Source of the DNA: Gerris lacustris
Lineage: Eukaryota; Arthropoda; Insecta; Hemiptera; Gerridae
Length of the DNA stretch: 64,000 bases
Assembly (NCBI GenBank): GCA_951217055.1
Contig: OX578284.1
Location: 23,185,187-23,249,186, forward strand
Direction of reading: 5' to 3'
The translations under genes and the position numbers were made by a program. A model generated the notes under the pieces. The model had not been told where the DNA came from, made no database searches, and saw only the letters and a program-made list of their open reading frames with translations. Shown here in pieces: positions 1-11,300 of the stretch (position 1 is its first letter; each line of letters starts with the position of its first letter).

Positions 1-254
1 ATCAGTTTGTATCCGGAATATAGCATGACGTAGGAGGTAGTTCGTTTTTACGAATTCTTTACATTTTCTTTTTAATTATTTTTTGTCAATTTTTGGAAAT
101 CTGCACAGGTTAACTAATGGATTTCTGTATATTTCTCAAAATAGATAGATATGAAACGGGGAAAATAAAGCAAATTATTTAAAAAAAACCTATTTGAAAA
201 ATTCGTAAAAACGAAGTACCTCCTTTGCCTTCCTATATTCCGGATACAAATTGA
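1..254. mobile_element. Foldback MITE
   Basis: The first ~55 bases (TTTGTATCCGGAATATAG, then a GGAGGTAGTTCGTTTTTACGAATT-type block) reappear inverted at about 200-254. The inside is AT-rich and noncoding. The left end may be cut by the window edge. Confidence 0.65.
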
Positions 255-301
255 CAATTAATGGAATGTTAGATTCGAGTATTGCGGGTTTAATATAATC
301 A

Positions 302-384
302 AGAATATTTAAGGATTTTTAAGAATTCGTAAAAAATGAATTACCTCCTGTGCCTTGCTATTTTCCGGATACAAATTGATATTT
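302..384. mobile_element. Solo right end of the same MITE family
   Basis: Repeats the right terminal sequence of the neighbouring MITE (AATTCGTAAAAA…ATTACCTCC…TTTTCCGGATACAAATTGAT) with a few changes. No matching left end is seen. Confidence 0.5.
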
Positions 385-796
385 TTTGGCCAATTTAATT
401 TGAGTTTGGCGGGTTTAATATAACCATGAAAAAGAGGTGGTTAGAGGAGGAAGGAAATTTCTTAAAAATCCTTAAGAATCGAACTATTTCCTGTGTAGAG
501 GTGCCCTTCCTCCTCCAGACCTACGGCACCATTCCATTTACCAAATGCTGCGCCCTACCTTTCTCAAGTCTAAATATCGTCAACTTAAACGGTTCCGCGA
601 CAGTGATTGTGCTACTCCATCATCAAGTAGTTACTTAAGATATAATATATTATTATTTTTGTACATAAATTTATAATACGTTATAGTGCTTTAGGCCTTG
701 GATGGAATGGACAACCCTTCAACGGAGTTAAAAATAAAGGCAAAGACCTACCGATTGTTTAATGTTTTATAAATTTTAATAAAAATATAGTAGTTT
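385..796. other. Noncoding flank
   Basis: Moderately GC sequence with a 70-codon open frame at 426-638 that resembles nothing I know and is probably chance. GCGGGTTTAATATAA occurs both at ~288 and ~409, which hints at a local duplication. Confidence 0.3.
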
Positions 797-2704
797 TCCC
801 CTCTTCGGTTGTAACCTTGTCGTGGTGGAGGGGCTTGCGTACCCCAGTGAAGTAAGTAGCTATACCGGTCAGAGTCACTCATACCGGGTTGGTACTTACG
901 GAGGGGCCAGACTAATGATGACCGACCTCAGGGCAGCTTCACCCTAGGGACTGGGTGGTTGATGGGGAGTGGCGCCCCCAAGGTGCCTTAGCTGTTCACA
1001 GGGACAACCTCTCGTGCTTCGGAAACACGTTTGGGAGTCCCTGTGATTCTCATCACTAAGGCGTCTGAGCCGAGTCGGCCGGCCTTTTTTTATAATTATG
1101 TTTATCTTATGATGAGGTCCCTACTCTTAGTTTATCTTACTATTATCTTCGATTTACTATATTCTCAGTTGCTTACTATCTATAGTTTATCTCTCTGGAC
1201 CTCTTATAATTATACATTGCGGAAAAAAAAAAAACTTACTTAATGGACACAAAAAAAAAAAGAAAAAGCCGGACCCTTTCATGGATATCGACCCCCCCGC
1301 GCGGACTTCTGAACCCTTGCCTTTGCCGGCCGGGGATCAGATTTATTGCTCTCAGAACCCCACTCCACTAAGTGAGGTGGGAGTAAATATTAACCCAAAA
1401 AAATTGCCATCGCCAGTGGTGGCGGATGGTAATTCATTTATGGAGCCAGCTACGGCTTCAAAAGATGAAGAACTGGGGGTATTCAAGGTGTCCACAAAGA
1501 CACCGAGAAACCCACCGCCGGTACGAAGACAAATTACCGCTCCTATTGAAGAGGGTTTTGTGTCTCCAAAAACCTCGGTACGGTCTCCCCGAAAAAAGTT
1601 GGATGAAGTTGGAGAAGAAGGCTGAGCCATGTGTGGCTCCGCAAAAAGTAAAAGAAAAGGTCTCGGATAGTCCGATACCAGGAAAAGCCACGGAGCCGGC
1701 CCCCTCCCTACAATTGAGTGAGCCTGGCCCGTTGCAAGGTAAGAAAAAGTGAGGGAAAAAGAATAAATCTAGGAAACTAGAAGTAATTATACAGGAGCCC
1801 CTGAGAAGTCAAACCTTCGAGAGGTTCTTTATAATTAAATTTAAGGGGGAAGCACTTTCAAGGCTGTCACATTTCAAGCTTGAGAAGGCAATCTCAAGCA
1901 CGATAGGCCGACCTAAAAGTCTGAAACGCTTAGGAAAAGACGGGCTCCACCTGGAGTTAGATAGTGCGGACCAGATTATAAAGCTTAAGGCACTTAAATC
2001 AGTGTTGGAAGCTGAAGTGGAGGTCGTGCCGAACGCACGCCTAAATACCAGCCTTGGAGTCGTGTACTGTGCAGACCTCCACATGTGCACTGAAGCCGAA
2101 ATCCTTGAAGGTCTCAGCGGACAGGGAGTAACTGAGGTAGTGAGGATGGGGAGAAAGGTGTCTGACACCTTTAAGCCGAACCACTTATATCGGCTTAGGT
2201 TTAACAAGCCCCAACTCCCTGACCATATCTTTGCCACAGTACTTTATCGTCTCCGGGTAAGACCATAGGTGCAGGCACCAATGCGTTGCTTCAAATGCCA
2301 ACGTTTTGGACATATAGCCCAACGCTGTACAAAGCCAGAGACATGTGTCTGCGGGGACCAACATCTTAAAGGCACGCCTTGTCAAGAGCCCCCCAAATGT
2401 GTCAACTGTGGAGGACCTCACACAGTTACGTCCAATGTCTGGCGCTCAAGGCTGAGCGTGAGGTCCAAAAAGTAATGGCTTTTGATCGTCTTACTTACAG
2501 AGAGGCTAGACAGCTGGTCCAGAGTAAATCGAGAGTGATACCGGGTATCTCTTACTCAGACCGTGTTCGAGCTACCGGCCAGGTTGGCATTGGCAAGCCT
2601 ATCACTACACCAATCCCCTAGAGGGAAATTCCTACGGCGGAGGGACCCCTACCCTCCGGCCAACTAAAACCTCTCTCCTCCCTAAGGAAAGAAATCACCC
2701 ACCC

Positions 2705-3716
2705 CAGGGCCGATTTAACTATAGGGGCAGGGCCGATTTAACTATAGGGGCACGATGGGCACGTGCCCAGGGGCGCAAGAGGTTTGGGGGCGCAACTCAA
2801 AAGGTTAGGGGGGGGGGGGGGCTCAGCTAAACTTTGCAAGGAATAAATATAAATGGGAATATGTTTAAAGTAAACCAAATATTCCTTATACATAACCTTA
2901 GCATATACCTACAACTCTGCCAGTAACCAACTGCTCGGCGGAGATGAGCTCTTCAGCTCTTAACAATGTAAAATCAGTGAATAGGTCTACAATGCGTACT
3001 GACAAGCTCAACAGTTTATTGTTAATATGCACGCAAAGCGACATAACGCTAGAATTTAACTATACCGATTTAATCAACGATTTTCCAGAGCAAAAGCAAG
3101 AAAAACGACAATCTTATAATGGTGGATTATTTTTGTATTATCATTAGTATTTACCTTTACCCAATATTCGTTACCAAGAAAAGTACTCCAAAATATAATA
3201 ATTAATTTAATTTATAAATAAGTATTATATATTAATTATTTATAGTCAATTTATTAGTATTTCAGAAATCATCTTCAATGTATACTCCTCCAATGAATAC
3301 TCCAATACGCTTCATGTTTTTTGTATAAGTGCAATATTTACCATAAAAGATTTAAGAGCTATATTATCTTATTATATTAAACATATAATTTGTATAAGCA
3401 TATTATAAATAAGTAATGTTTTTAGTAAATCAATGTATAAAATTTATTAAAAATGTATTTATACAAAATATTTTGAACTAGTTTTCATATAAATAATTAT
3501 TATATTGGTACATTAATTACACTGTTCTAAAAAAAAGCTTCAGAATGAAAATGTCCTTTTCTGAAGTAGTGTGCTTAATTCGAATCTGAAGTCAAAATTT
3601 CTCCTATACGTATAGTTTTCCCGAAAAATGCGCTTAAAGTTCGGAAGATTGTGTTTTTGTTTTTTTTTTGTATTTCAATAATTATCTTTTTAATAATATG
3701 TTAATCATTACGCTTA

Positions 3717-3751
<35 letters not shown>

Positions 3752-4966
3752 TCGTGACGGGGTGCCCAGGGCGCAGTGAACGTCTAAAACGGGCCTGTAT
3801 AGGGGCACGATGGGCACGTGCCCAGGGGCGCAAGAGGTTTGGGGCGCAACTCAAAATGTTAGAGGGGGCATGGCTAAACTTTGTAAGGGACAAAATATAA
3901 ATGGGAATATTTTTAAAGTAAACTAAATATTCCTTATCCTAGGAAAGTCCTATGTTAATTATTATTTCCAGCTTTGTCTCAATGAATCTACACCAAAAAT
4001 CTAATTTTATTAGGCTAATACTTTATAAATTGATTTATTAAAAAGATTACTTATTTATAATATACTTATACATATAATATAAGCTGAAAAATAGCTTTAA
4101 TCCGCTTAGGGCATCAAATATAAGTTTGCGAAGGTTTCTGAGGTGAGCTAAAATTTTTGGAGCCAAAAGCTAAAAGATAGGAGCGTTCTAAACGCATAAT
4201 TAAATGCTCTACAACTTTAGTTATATGACATTCTTCACTTGGAATAACCATTTTTGAGTTACAGGCGTATAAAACTGAGCATAACACACATTTCAGGCAA
4301 AATGGTAAAATTGGCCTATTTTTGACTTCCGATTCTGACCAAACCGCTGTACTAAATGACATTTTTCATTTGGAATAACAGTTTTTGTGTTACAAGTGTA
4401 TGAAACTGAGCATAACACACTTTTCAGACAAAATCGTAAAATTTGCCTATTTTCGACTGCTGATTCTGACCAAACTGCTGTACCAAATTCAATGTTTTAG
4501 GGGATCATTGGACGCACAATTTATTGTTCTTAATTTTTGTAAGGACATAATTTTCTTTTCGATGCGTCCTTAAGATGTTATTAGTGAAAAACTGAGAAAA
4601 GTGCAAAAAGTACGCAGTTTTTGGCTCCCGAAAGTTTAGCCCACCTCAGAAACCATCGCAAACTTATAATACTCTTATTTGGGATGCCAGTGGATTAAAA
4701 TTATTTACAGCTTTGTCCCAATTAATCGGAGGCACGGCTTTGTTTTGGTCTAATTTTACTGGGCTATATTTATTAAAAAAAAAATATTTTATATAAAAAT
4801 TGCCAAACATATTAGGTGTTTTCATAGAGCAAGCATGATTTTAACATAAATGTAGCTCATAAATCGTATGTGCGGATCTGCCTTAAGACAAGGCAAGATG
4901 ATCAGAGGGGGGAGGGCGCATCGTGACGGGGTGCCCAGGGCGCAGCGAACGTCTAAAACGGGCCTG
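2705..4966. mobile_element. Composite non-autonomous hAT element with 8-bp target duplication
   Basis: The direct repeat ACCCACCC flanks it exactly (2697-2704 and 4967-4974). Ends read CAGGGCCGATTTA and TAAAACGGGCCTG, hAT-like termini. Inside, a second copy of the right end stops at 3797 (AAAACGGGCCTG) and a truncated left end resumes at 3798 (TATAGGGGCACGATGGGC), so two ~1.1-kb units sit in tandem within one target duplication. The first 23 bases of the left end are also repeated at 2728. A G30 run occupies 3720-3749. No transposase is seen. Confidence 0.85.
4085..4700. mobile_element. Nested foldback MITE inside the hAT composite
   Basis: Inverted arms at about 4118-4165 and 4617-4665 share AAGTTTGCGA, GGTTTCTGAGGTG and GAGCTAAA. 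Between them is a ~131-bp tandem duplication (starting about 4241 and 4372, each with GAGCATAACACAC). Confidence 0.6.
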
Positions 4967-5599
4967 ACCCACCCTCTCGGACCTCCAACGAGGGCTGGAC
5001 CATCTGGATTAGGCCAATCCTCCCAAACCTCTCTCCTGTCTACCAGGCAAGAGGAAAAAGTCGATAAGCCTAAACCAAAAAGAGAAGCTAAACGCTCCAC
5101 TCACCCTAAACCTGGGTCGAGCGATTTTCCAACGGCCGGAAGGGTTCAGTCTCCAAGCCAACCCAAACCAACCTCCTCCATAGGGAGATCAAATATCAGC
5201 CCTCCGAGATCGTCTCCCGGGGCTGAAAAAAAAAAAATACCGGCTCTTCGGCCCAAGCAGCAGCAAGCCAACAAAGGGACCACGCTGACGAAGAGAGGAT
5301 CCTCTTGCTCTCTCCCCGCAGAACCCCTTGAAAGCCCCCTTAAGGATGTCCTTGAGCCTTCCTCTGACACCGAAGGCGAGAATTCTCCGGGGGGGTCTCT
5401 GTCAGGATCCCTTAAACGGACACGACAGAGGTCTGCCTCCGAGGGTGACTCGCCCAAGGAGGTTAAGAAAAAAAAGAAAGGTTGGCCCAAGGGAAAACCA
5501 AGGGGCCTACGGAGAGCAAAAGATGGCGGCTCAGAGCCAGACCTCGAGGTGGCTGAGGAGTCTCCCCTTAAAAGCTGATGGTACCATCTGATCAACCAT

Positions 5600-6270
5600 C
5601 ACTAAACAAATTGTTCTCCTTCTTGCAGTGGAATCCTAATGGGATCGAAAGCAAGACGGACGGACTTAAACATCTATGTAGAACGCTCAGGCCTGCGGTG
5701 GTGTCTTCAGGAGACCCACCTGCGACCTGAGCAACCGTTTTATTTTAATTCGTACAAGTCCTTCCGTCTTGACATTCTGCCCCAAGTGGGCGGTAGAGCT
5801 CATGGCGGCGTAATGCTCATGACGAGGGATGGAATCAGAGCAGATCGACTAGTTTTAGAAACCCCACTTCAAGCCGTGGGTGTAAGAATTCACGTTCCAA
5901 TGGCCCTCACTGTCTGCTGTATGTACCTCCCAAACCAAACATGGGAACAGGAGCAGGTCCTCGACCTATTACATCAACTCCCATCACCAATGCTCCTGAT
6001 GAGAGATTTTAATTCCCATAACACTGCATGGGGTGGTACTGCAACAGACAGGAAGGGCACATTACTAGAAAGAATTTTTGATGATCGTGGGCTGCTGGTC
6101 CTCAATGACGGCAGCCACACTCATATCAACAAGAGGGACTCTGACAACGGTCGATCTGTCTGTGTCCTCCCCCCGTCTGGCTCCCTCCTTGACATTTCAG
6201 GTCACTAAGGATCTCCTTGGAAGTGATCACTTCCCCATCCTAGTGACAACGCAAGTTAAACTACCAATCT
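5600..6270 (+). pseudogene. ORF2 endonuclease domain, frameshifted and truncated
   Basis: An apurinic-type (EEP) endonuclease nicks target DNA for retrotransposition. Motifs in order: LQWNPNGIESK (5628-), LQETHLRPEQ (~5706-), MLLMRDFNSHNTAWGG (~5997-, normally GDFN, here RDFN), and LLGSDHFPILVTT (~6213-). Two frameshifts, about 5700 and 6150, separate these blocks. The catalytic His of SDHFP is kept. Sequence turns into ACAACC repeats at ~6271, so the reverse transcriptase is missing. Confidence 0.8.
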
Positions 6271-8320
6271 AACACAACCACAACCACAACCACAACCACA
6301 ACCACTAACACAACCACTTTCACAACCACAACCACAACTACAACCATAATCATTAAGATTATGATTATGATAATGATTATGATCATAATCATAATATCAT
6401 TATCATAATCATAAGTATCCATATCAGTTCCATATATGTATCCGTATCAGTATCCCGTAGTATTCGTATCATTATCATTATCATTATACACAACAACCAC
6501 ATCCACTAACACCAACCTCTAACACAACCTCTAACACAACCACTAACACAACCACTATCACAACCACTAACACAACCCCTAACACAACCACTAACACAAC
6601 CACTAACACAACCACTAACACAACCACTAACACAACCACTAACACAACCACCAACACAACCATAATCATTAAGATTATCATAATGATTATGATTATCATT
6701 ATAATTATGATTATGATTATGATCATTATCATTAGTATTATCATCATCATTATCGTAAGATCGTAATCATAAAATCATAATCATAATATCATAATCATAA
6801 TATCATAATCATAATCATAATATCATAATCATAATATCATAATCATAATCATAATATCATAATCATGATATCATAATCATAATCATAATATCATTATCAT
6901 AATCATAAGTATCCGTATCAGTTTCCATATATGTATCCGTATCAGTATCCCGTTGTATTCATATTATTATCATTATCATTATCCACAACAACCACATCCA
7001 CAACCATAACCACAACCACAACTATAACTACAACTACAACCACAACCACAACCTCAACCACTACCACAACCACATCCACAACCACAACCACTAACACAAC
7101 AACTAACACATCCACAACCACAACCACTAACACAACAACTAACACAACCACAACCACAACCACTAACACAACCACTAAAACAACCACTTACACAACCACA
7201 ACCACAACTACAACCATAATCATTAAGATTATGATTATGATTATGATTATGATTATGATCATTATCATAATATCATAATCATAATATCATAATCATAATA
7301 TCATAATCATAATATCATAATCATAATATCATAATCATAATATCATAATCATAATATCATAATCATAATCATAATATCATAATCATAATATCATAATCAT
7401 AATCATAATATCATAATCATGATATCATAATCATAATCATAATATCATTATCATAATCATAAGTATCCGTATCAGTTTCCATATATGTATCCGTATCAGT
7501 ATCCCGTAGTATTCATATTATTATCATTATCATTATCCACAACAACCACATCCACAACCATAACCACAACCACAACTATAACTACAACTACAACCACAAC
7601 CACAACCTCATCCACTACCACAACCACATCCACAACCACAACCACTAACACAACAACTAACACATCCACAACCACAACCACTAACACAACAACTAACACA
7701 ACCACAACCACAACCACTAACACAACCACTAAAACAACCACTTACACAACCACAACCACAACTACAACCATAATCATTAAGATTATGATTATGATTATGA
7801 TTATGATCATTATCATAATATCATAATCATAATATCATAATCATAATATCATAATCATAATATCATAATCATAATATCATATTCATAATATCATAATCAT
7901 AATATCATAATCATAATATCATTATCATAATCATAAGTATCCATATCAGTTCCATATATGTATCCGTATCAGTATCCCGTAGTATTAGTATCATTATCAT
8001 TATACACAACAACCACATCCACTAACACCAACCACTAACACAACCACTTACACAACCACTAACAACAACCACTAACACAACCACTAACACAACCACAAAC
8101 GCAACTACTAACGCAACCACTAACGCAACCACTAACGCAACCACTAACACAACCACTACACACAACCACAACCACAACTACAACCATAATCATTAAGATT
8201 ATGATTATGATAATGATTATAATCATTATCATTATCATAATCATAAGTATCCGTATCAGTTTCCATAAAATGTATCCTTATCAGTATCCCGTATATCTTT
8301 TCCGTATTGACTACACCGTA
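6271..8320. repeat. AC-rich and ATAATC satellite in higher-order units
   Basis: Blocks of ACCACTAACACA or ACCACA repeats alternate with blocks of ATAATCATAATATC repeats. A nonrepetitive marker, AAGTATCCGTATCAGTTTCC followed by ATATGTATCCGTATCAGTATCCCG, appears at about 6413, 6907, 7461, 7935 and 8244, giving units of about 494, 554, 474 and 309 bases. Two units (~6907 and ~7461) are nearly identical. The long open frames here (Thr/Asn-rich or Val-rich) are repeat artefacts. Confidence 0.9.
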
Positions 8321-11300
8321 TTCACATGTTAATGGTTCGTGTTAGTGGTTCGTGTTCGTGTTAGTGGTTCGTGTCAGTGGTTCGTGTTAGTGGTTCGTGT
8401 TCGCGGTAGTGGTTCGTGTTAGTGGTACGTGTTAGTGGTTCGTGTTCGTGTTAGAGGTTCGTGTTAGTGGTTCGTGTTCATGTTAGTGGTTAGTGGTTCG
8501 TGTTAGTGGATCGTGTTCATGTTAGTAGTTCGTGTTAGTGGTTCGTGTTTGTGTTAGTAGTTCGTGTTCATGTTATTGGTTCGTGTAAGTGGTTCGTGTT
8601 TGTGTTAGTAGTTCGTGTAAGTGGTTCTTGTTCATGTTAGTGGTTCGTGTTCGTGTTAGTGGTTCGTGTTCGCGGTAGTGGTTCGTGTTCGTGTTAGTGG
8701 TTCGTGTTCGTGGTACGTGTTAGTGGTTCGTGTTCGTGTTAGAGGTTCGTCTTAGTGGTTCATGTTCATTTTAGTGGTTAATGGTTCGTGTTCGTGGATC
8801 GTGTTAGTGGTCCATGTTAGTGGTTCGTGTTCATGTTAGTAGTTCGTGATAGTGGTTCGTGTTTGTGTTAGTGGTTCGAGTTCATGTTATTAGTTCGTGT
8901 TAGTGGTTTGTGTTCGCGGTAGTGGTTTGTGTTCCTGTTAGTGTTAGTGTTTCGTGTTCGTTGTTCGTGTTAGTAGTTCGTGTTCATGTTAGTAGTTCGT
9001 GTTCATGTTAGTAGTTCGTGTTAGTGGTTCGTGTTTCGTGTTAGTGTTTCGTGTTAATGGTTCGTGTTAGGGGTTCGCGTTTGTGTTAGTAGTTCGTGTT
9101 AGTGGTTCGTGTTCGTGTTAGTGGTTCGTGTTAGTGGTTCGTGTTAGTGGTTCGTGTTAGTAGTTCGTGTAAGTGGTTCGTGTTCATGTTAGTGGTTCGT
9201 GTTAGTGTTTCGTGTTAGTGGTTCGTGTTAGTGGTTCGTGTTAGTGGTTCGTGTTAGTGGTTCGTGTTAGTGGTTCGTGTTTGTGTTAGTGGTTCGTGTT
9301 TGTGTTAGTGGTTCGTGTTTGTGTTAGTGGTTCGTGTTAGTGGTTCGTAGTTGTGTTAGTGGTTCGTGTTTGTGTTAGTGGTTCGTGTTTGTGGTTAGTG
9401 TTGGTGGTTCGTGTTTGTAATAGTGGTTCGTGTTAGTGGTTCGTGTTTGTGTTAGTGGTTCGTGTTAGTGTTAGTGGTTCGTGTTAGTGGTTCGTGTTAG
9501 TGGTTCGTGTTTGTAATAGTGGTTCGTGTTAGTGGTTCGTGTTTGTATTAGTGGTTCGTGTTAGTGGTTCGTGTTTGTGTTAGTGGTTCGTGTTTGTGTT
9601 AGTGGTTCGTGTTTGTGGTTCGTGTTAGTGGTTCGTGTTTGTGTTAGTGGTTCGTGTTTGTGTTAGTGGTTCGTGTTAGTGGTTCGTGTTCATGTTAATG
9701 GTTCGTGTTAGTGGTTTTGTGTTTGTGTTAGTGGTTCGTGTTTGTGTTAGTGGTTAGTATTTGTGTTAGTGGTTCGTGTTTGTGGTTAGTGTTTGTGGTT
9801 CGTGTTTGTAATAGTGGTTCGTGTTAGTGGTTCGTGTTTGTATTAGTGGTTTGTGTTAGTGATTCGTGTTTGTGGTTCGTGTTAGTGGTTCGTGTTAGTG
9901 GTTCGTGTTAGTGGTTCGTGTTAGTGGTTCGTGTTAGTGGTTCGTGTTAGTGGTTCGTGTTAGTGGTTCGTGTTAGTGGTTCGTGTTAGTGGTTCGTGTT
10001 AGTGGTTCGTGTTAGTGGTTCGTGTTAGTGGTTCGTGTTTGTGTTAGTGGTTCGTGTTCGTGGTACGTGTTAGTGGTTCGTGTTCGTGTTAGAGGTTCGT
10101 GTTAGTGGTTCATGTTCATGTTAGTGGTTAATGGTTCGTGTTCGTGGATCGTGTTAGTGGTCCATGTTAGTGGTCCATGTTAGTGGTTCGTGTTAGTGGT
10201 TCGTGTTTGTGTTAGTGGTTCGTGTTTGTGTTAGTGGTTCTTGTAAGTGGTTCGTGTTCGTGTTAGTGGTTCGTGTTCGCGGTAGTTGTTCGTGTTCGTG
10301 TTAGTGGTTCGTGTTCGTGGTACGTGTTAGTGGTTCGTGTTCGTGTTAGAGGTTCGTGTTAGTGGTTCATGTTCATGTTAGTGGTTAATGGTTCGTGTTC
10401 GTGGATCGTGTTAGTGGTCCATGTTAGTGGTTCGTGTTCATGTTAGTAGTTCGTGTTAGTGGTTCGTGTTCGTGTTAGTGGTTCGTGTGTTAGTGGTTCG
10501 TGTTAGTGGTTCGTGTTAGTGGTTCGTGTTAGTGGTTCGTGTTAGTGGTTCGTGTTAGTGGTTCGTGGTTGTAATAGTGGTTCGTGTTAGTGGTTCGTGT
10601 TTGTGTTAGTAGTTCGTGTTTGTGTTAGTGGTTCGTGTTTGTGGTTCGTGTTAGTGGTTCGTGTTTGTGTTAGTGGTTCGTGTTTGTGTTAGTGGTTCGT
10701 GTTAGTGGTTCGTGTTCATGTTAATGGTTCGTGTTAGTGGTTTTGTGTTTGTGTTAGTGGTTCGTGTTTGTGTTAGTGGTTAGTATTTGTGTTAGTGGTT
10801 CGTGTTTGTGGTTAGTGTTTGTGGTTCGTGTTTGTAATAGTGGTTCGTGTTAGTGGTTCGTGTTTGTATTAGTGGTTTGTGTTAGTGATTCGTGTTTGTG
10901 GTTCGTGTTAGTGGTTCGTGTTAGTGGTTCGTGTTAGTGGTTCGTGTTAGTGGTTCGTGTTAGTGGTTCGTGTTAGTGGTTCGTGTTAGTGGTTCGTGTT
11001 AGTGGTTCGTGTTAGTGGTTCGTGTTAGTGGTTCGTGTTAGTGGTTCGTGTTAGTGGTTCGTGTTTGTGTTAGTGGTTCGTGTTCGTGGTACGTGTTAGT
11101 GGTTCGTGTTCGTGTTAGAGGTTCGTGTTAGTGGTTCATGTTCATGTTAGTGGTTAATGGTTCGTGTTCGTGGATCGTGTTAGTGGTCCATGTTAGTGGT
11201 TCGTGTTTGTGTTAGTAGTTCGTGTTCATGTTATTGGTTCGTGTTAGTGGTACGTGTTAGTGGTTCGTGTTCGTGTTAGAGGTTCGTGTTAGTGGTTCAT

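Larger units (their letters stand above)
1281..5578 (+). pseudogene. ORF1 (gag-like) of the non-LTR element, disrupted
   Basis: ORF1 proteins bind element RNA. An N-terminal Pro/Ser-rich segment (ATG at 1281) leads through frameshifts near 1600-2000 to a readable part at 2002-2620. Three zinc knuckles are visible at 2284-2430: CFKCQRFGHIAQRC, CVCGDQHLKGTPC and CVNCGGPH. A TAG at 2266-2268 interrupts the frame just before them and a frameshift near 2430-2440 follows, after which the frame reads LKAEREVQKV and LTYREARQLVQSKS. Beyond the hAT insertion, 4975-5578 continues as a basic, Pro/Ser-rich C-terminal tail (KKKKKGWPKGKPRGLRR) ending in TGA. The family assignment is good; the exact start is uncertain. 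Confidence 0.75.
797..6270 (+). mobile_element. Broken I/Jockey-group non-LTR retrotransposon, interrupted by a hAT element
   Basis: A 5' region starting near CTCTTCGGTTGTAACC (with GTCGTGGTGGAGGGGCTTGC, typical of insect non-LTR 5' UTRs) is followed by ORF1 and by the endonuclease part of ORF2. The element is split by a hAT insertion at 2705-4966 and stops inside ORF2 just after the endonuclease, where satellite begins. No reverse transcriptase is present. Several stops and frameshifts make it non-functional. Confidence 0.85.

Noticed and set aside
3718..3900. 60-codon Gly-rich frame
   Set aside because: It is driven by the G30 run and the hAT internal junction.
5146..5595. 149-codon minus-strand frame
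   Set aside because: It is the antisense shadow of the basic ORF1 tail of the retrotransposon.
6484..8244. Long Thr/Asn-rich and Val-rich open frames
   Set aside because: They are translations of AC-rich and ATAATC tandem repeats, appear on both strands, and have no domain or gene signals.
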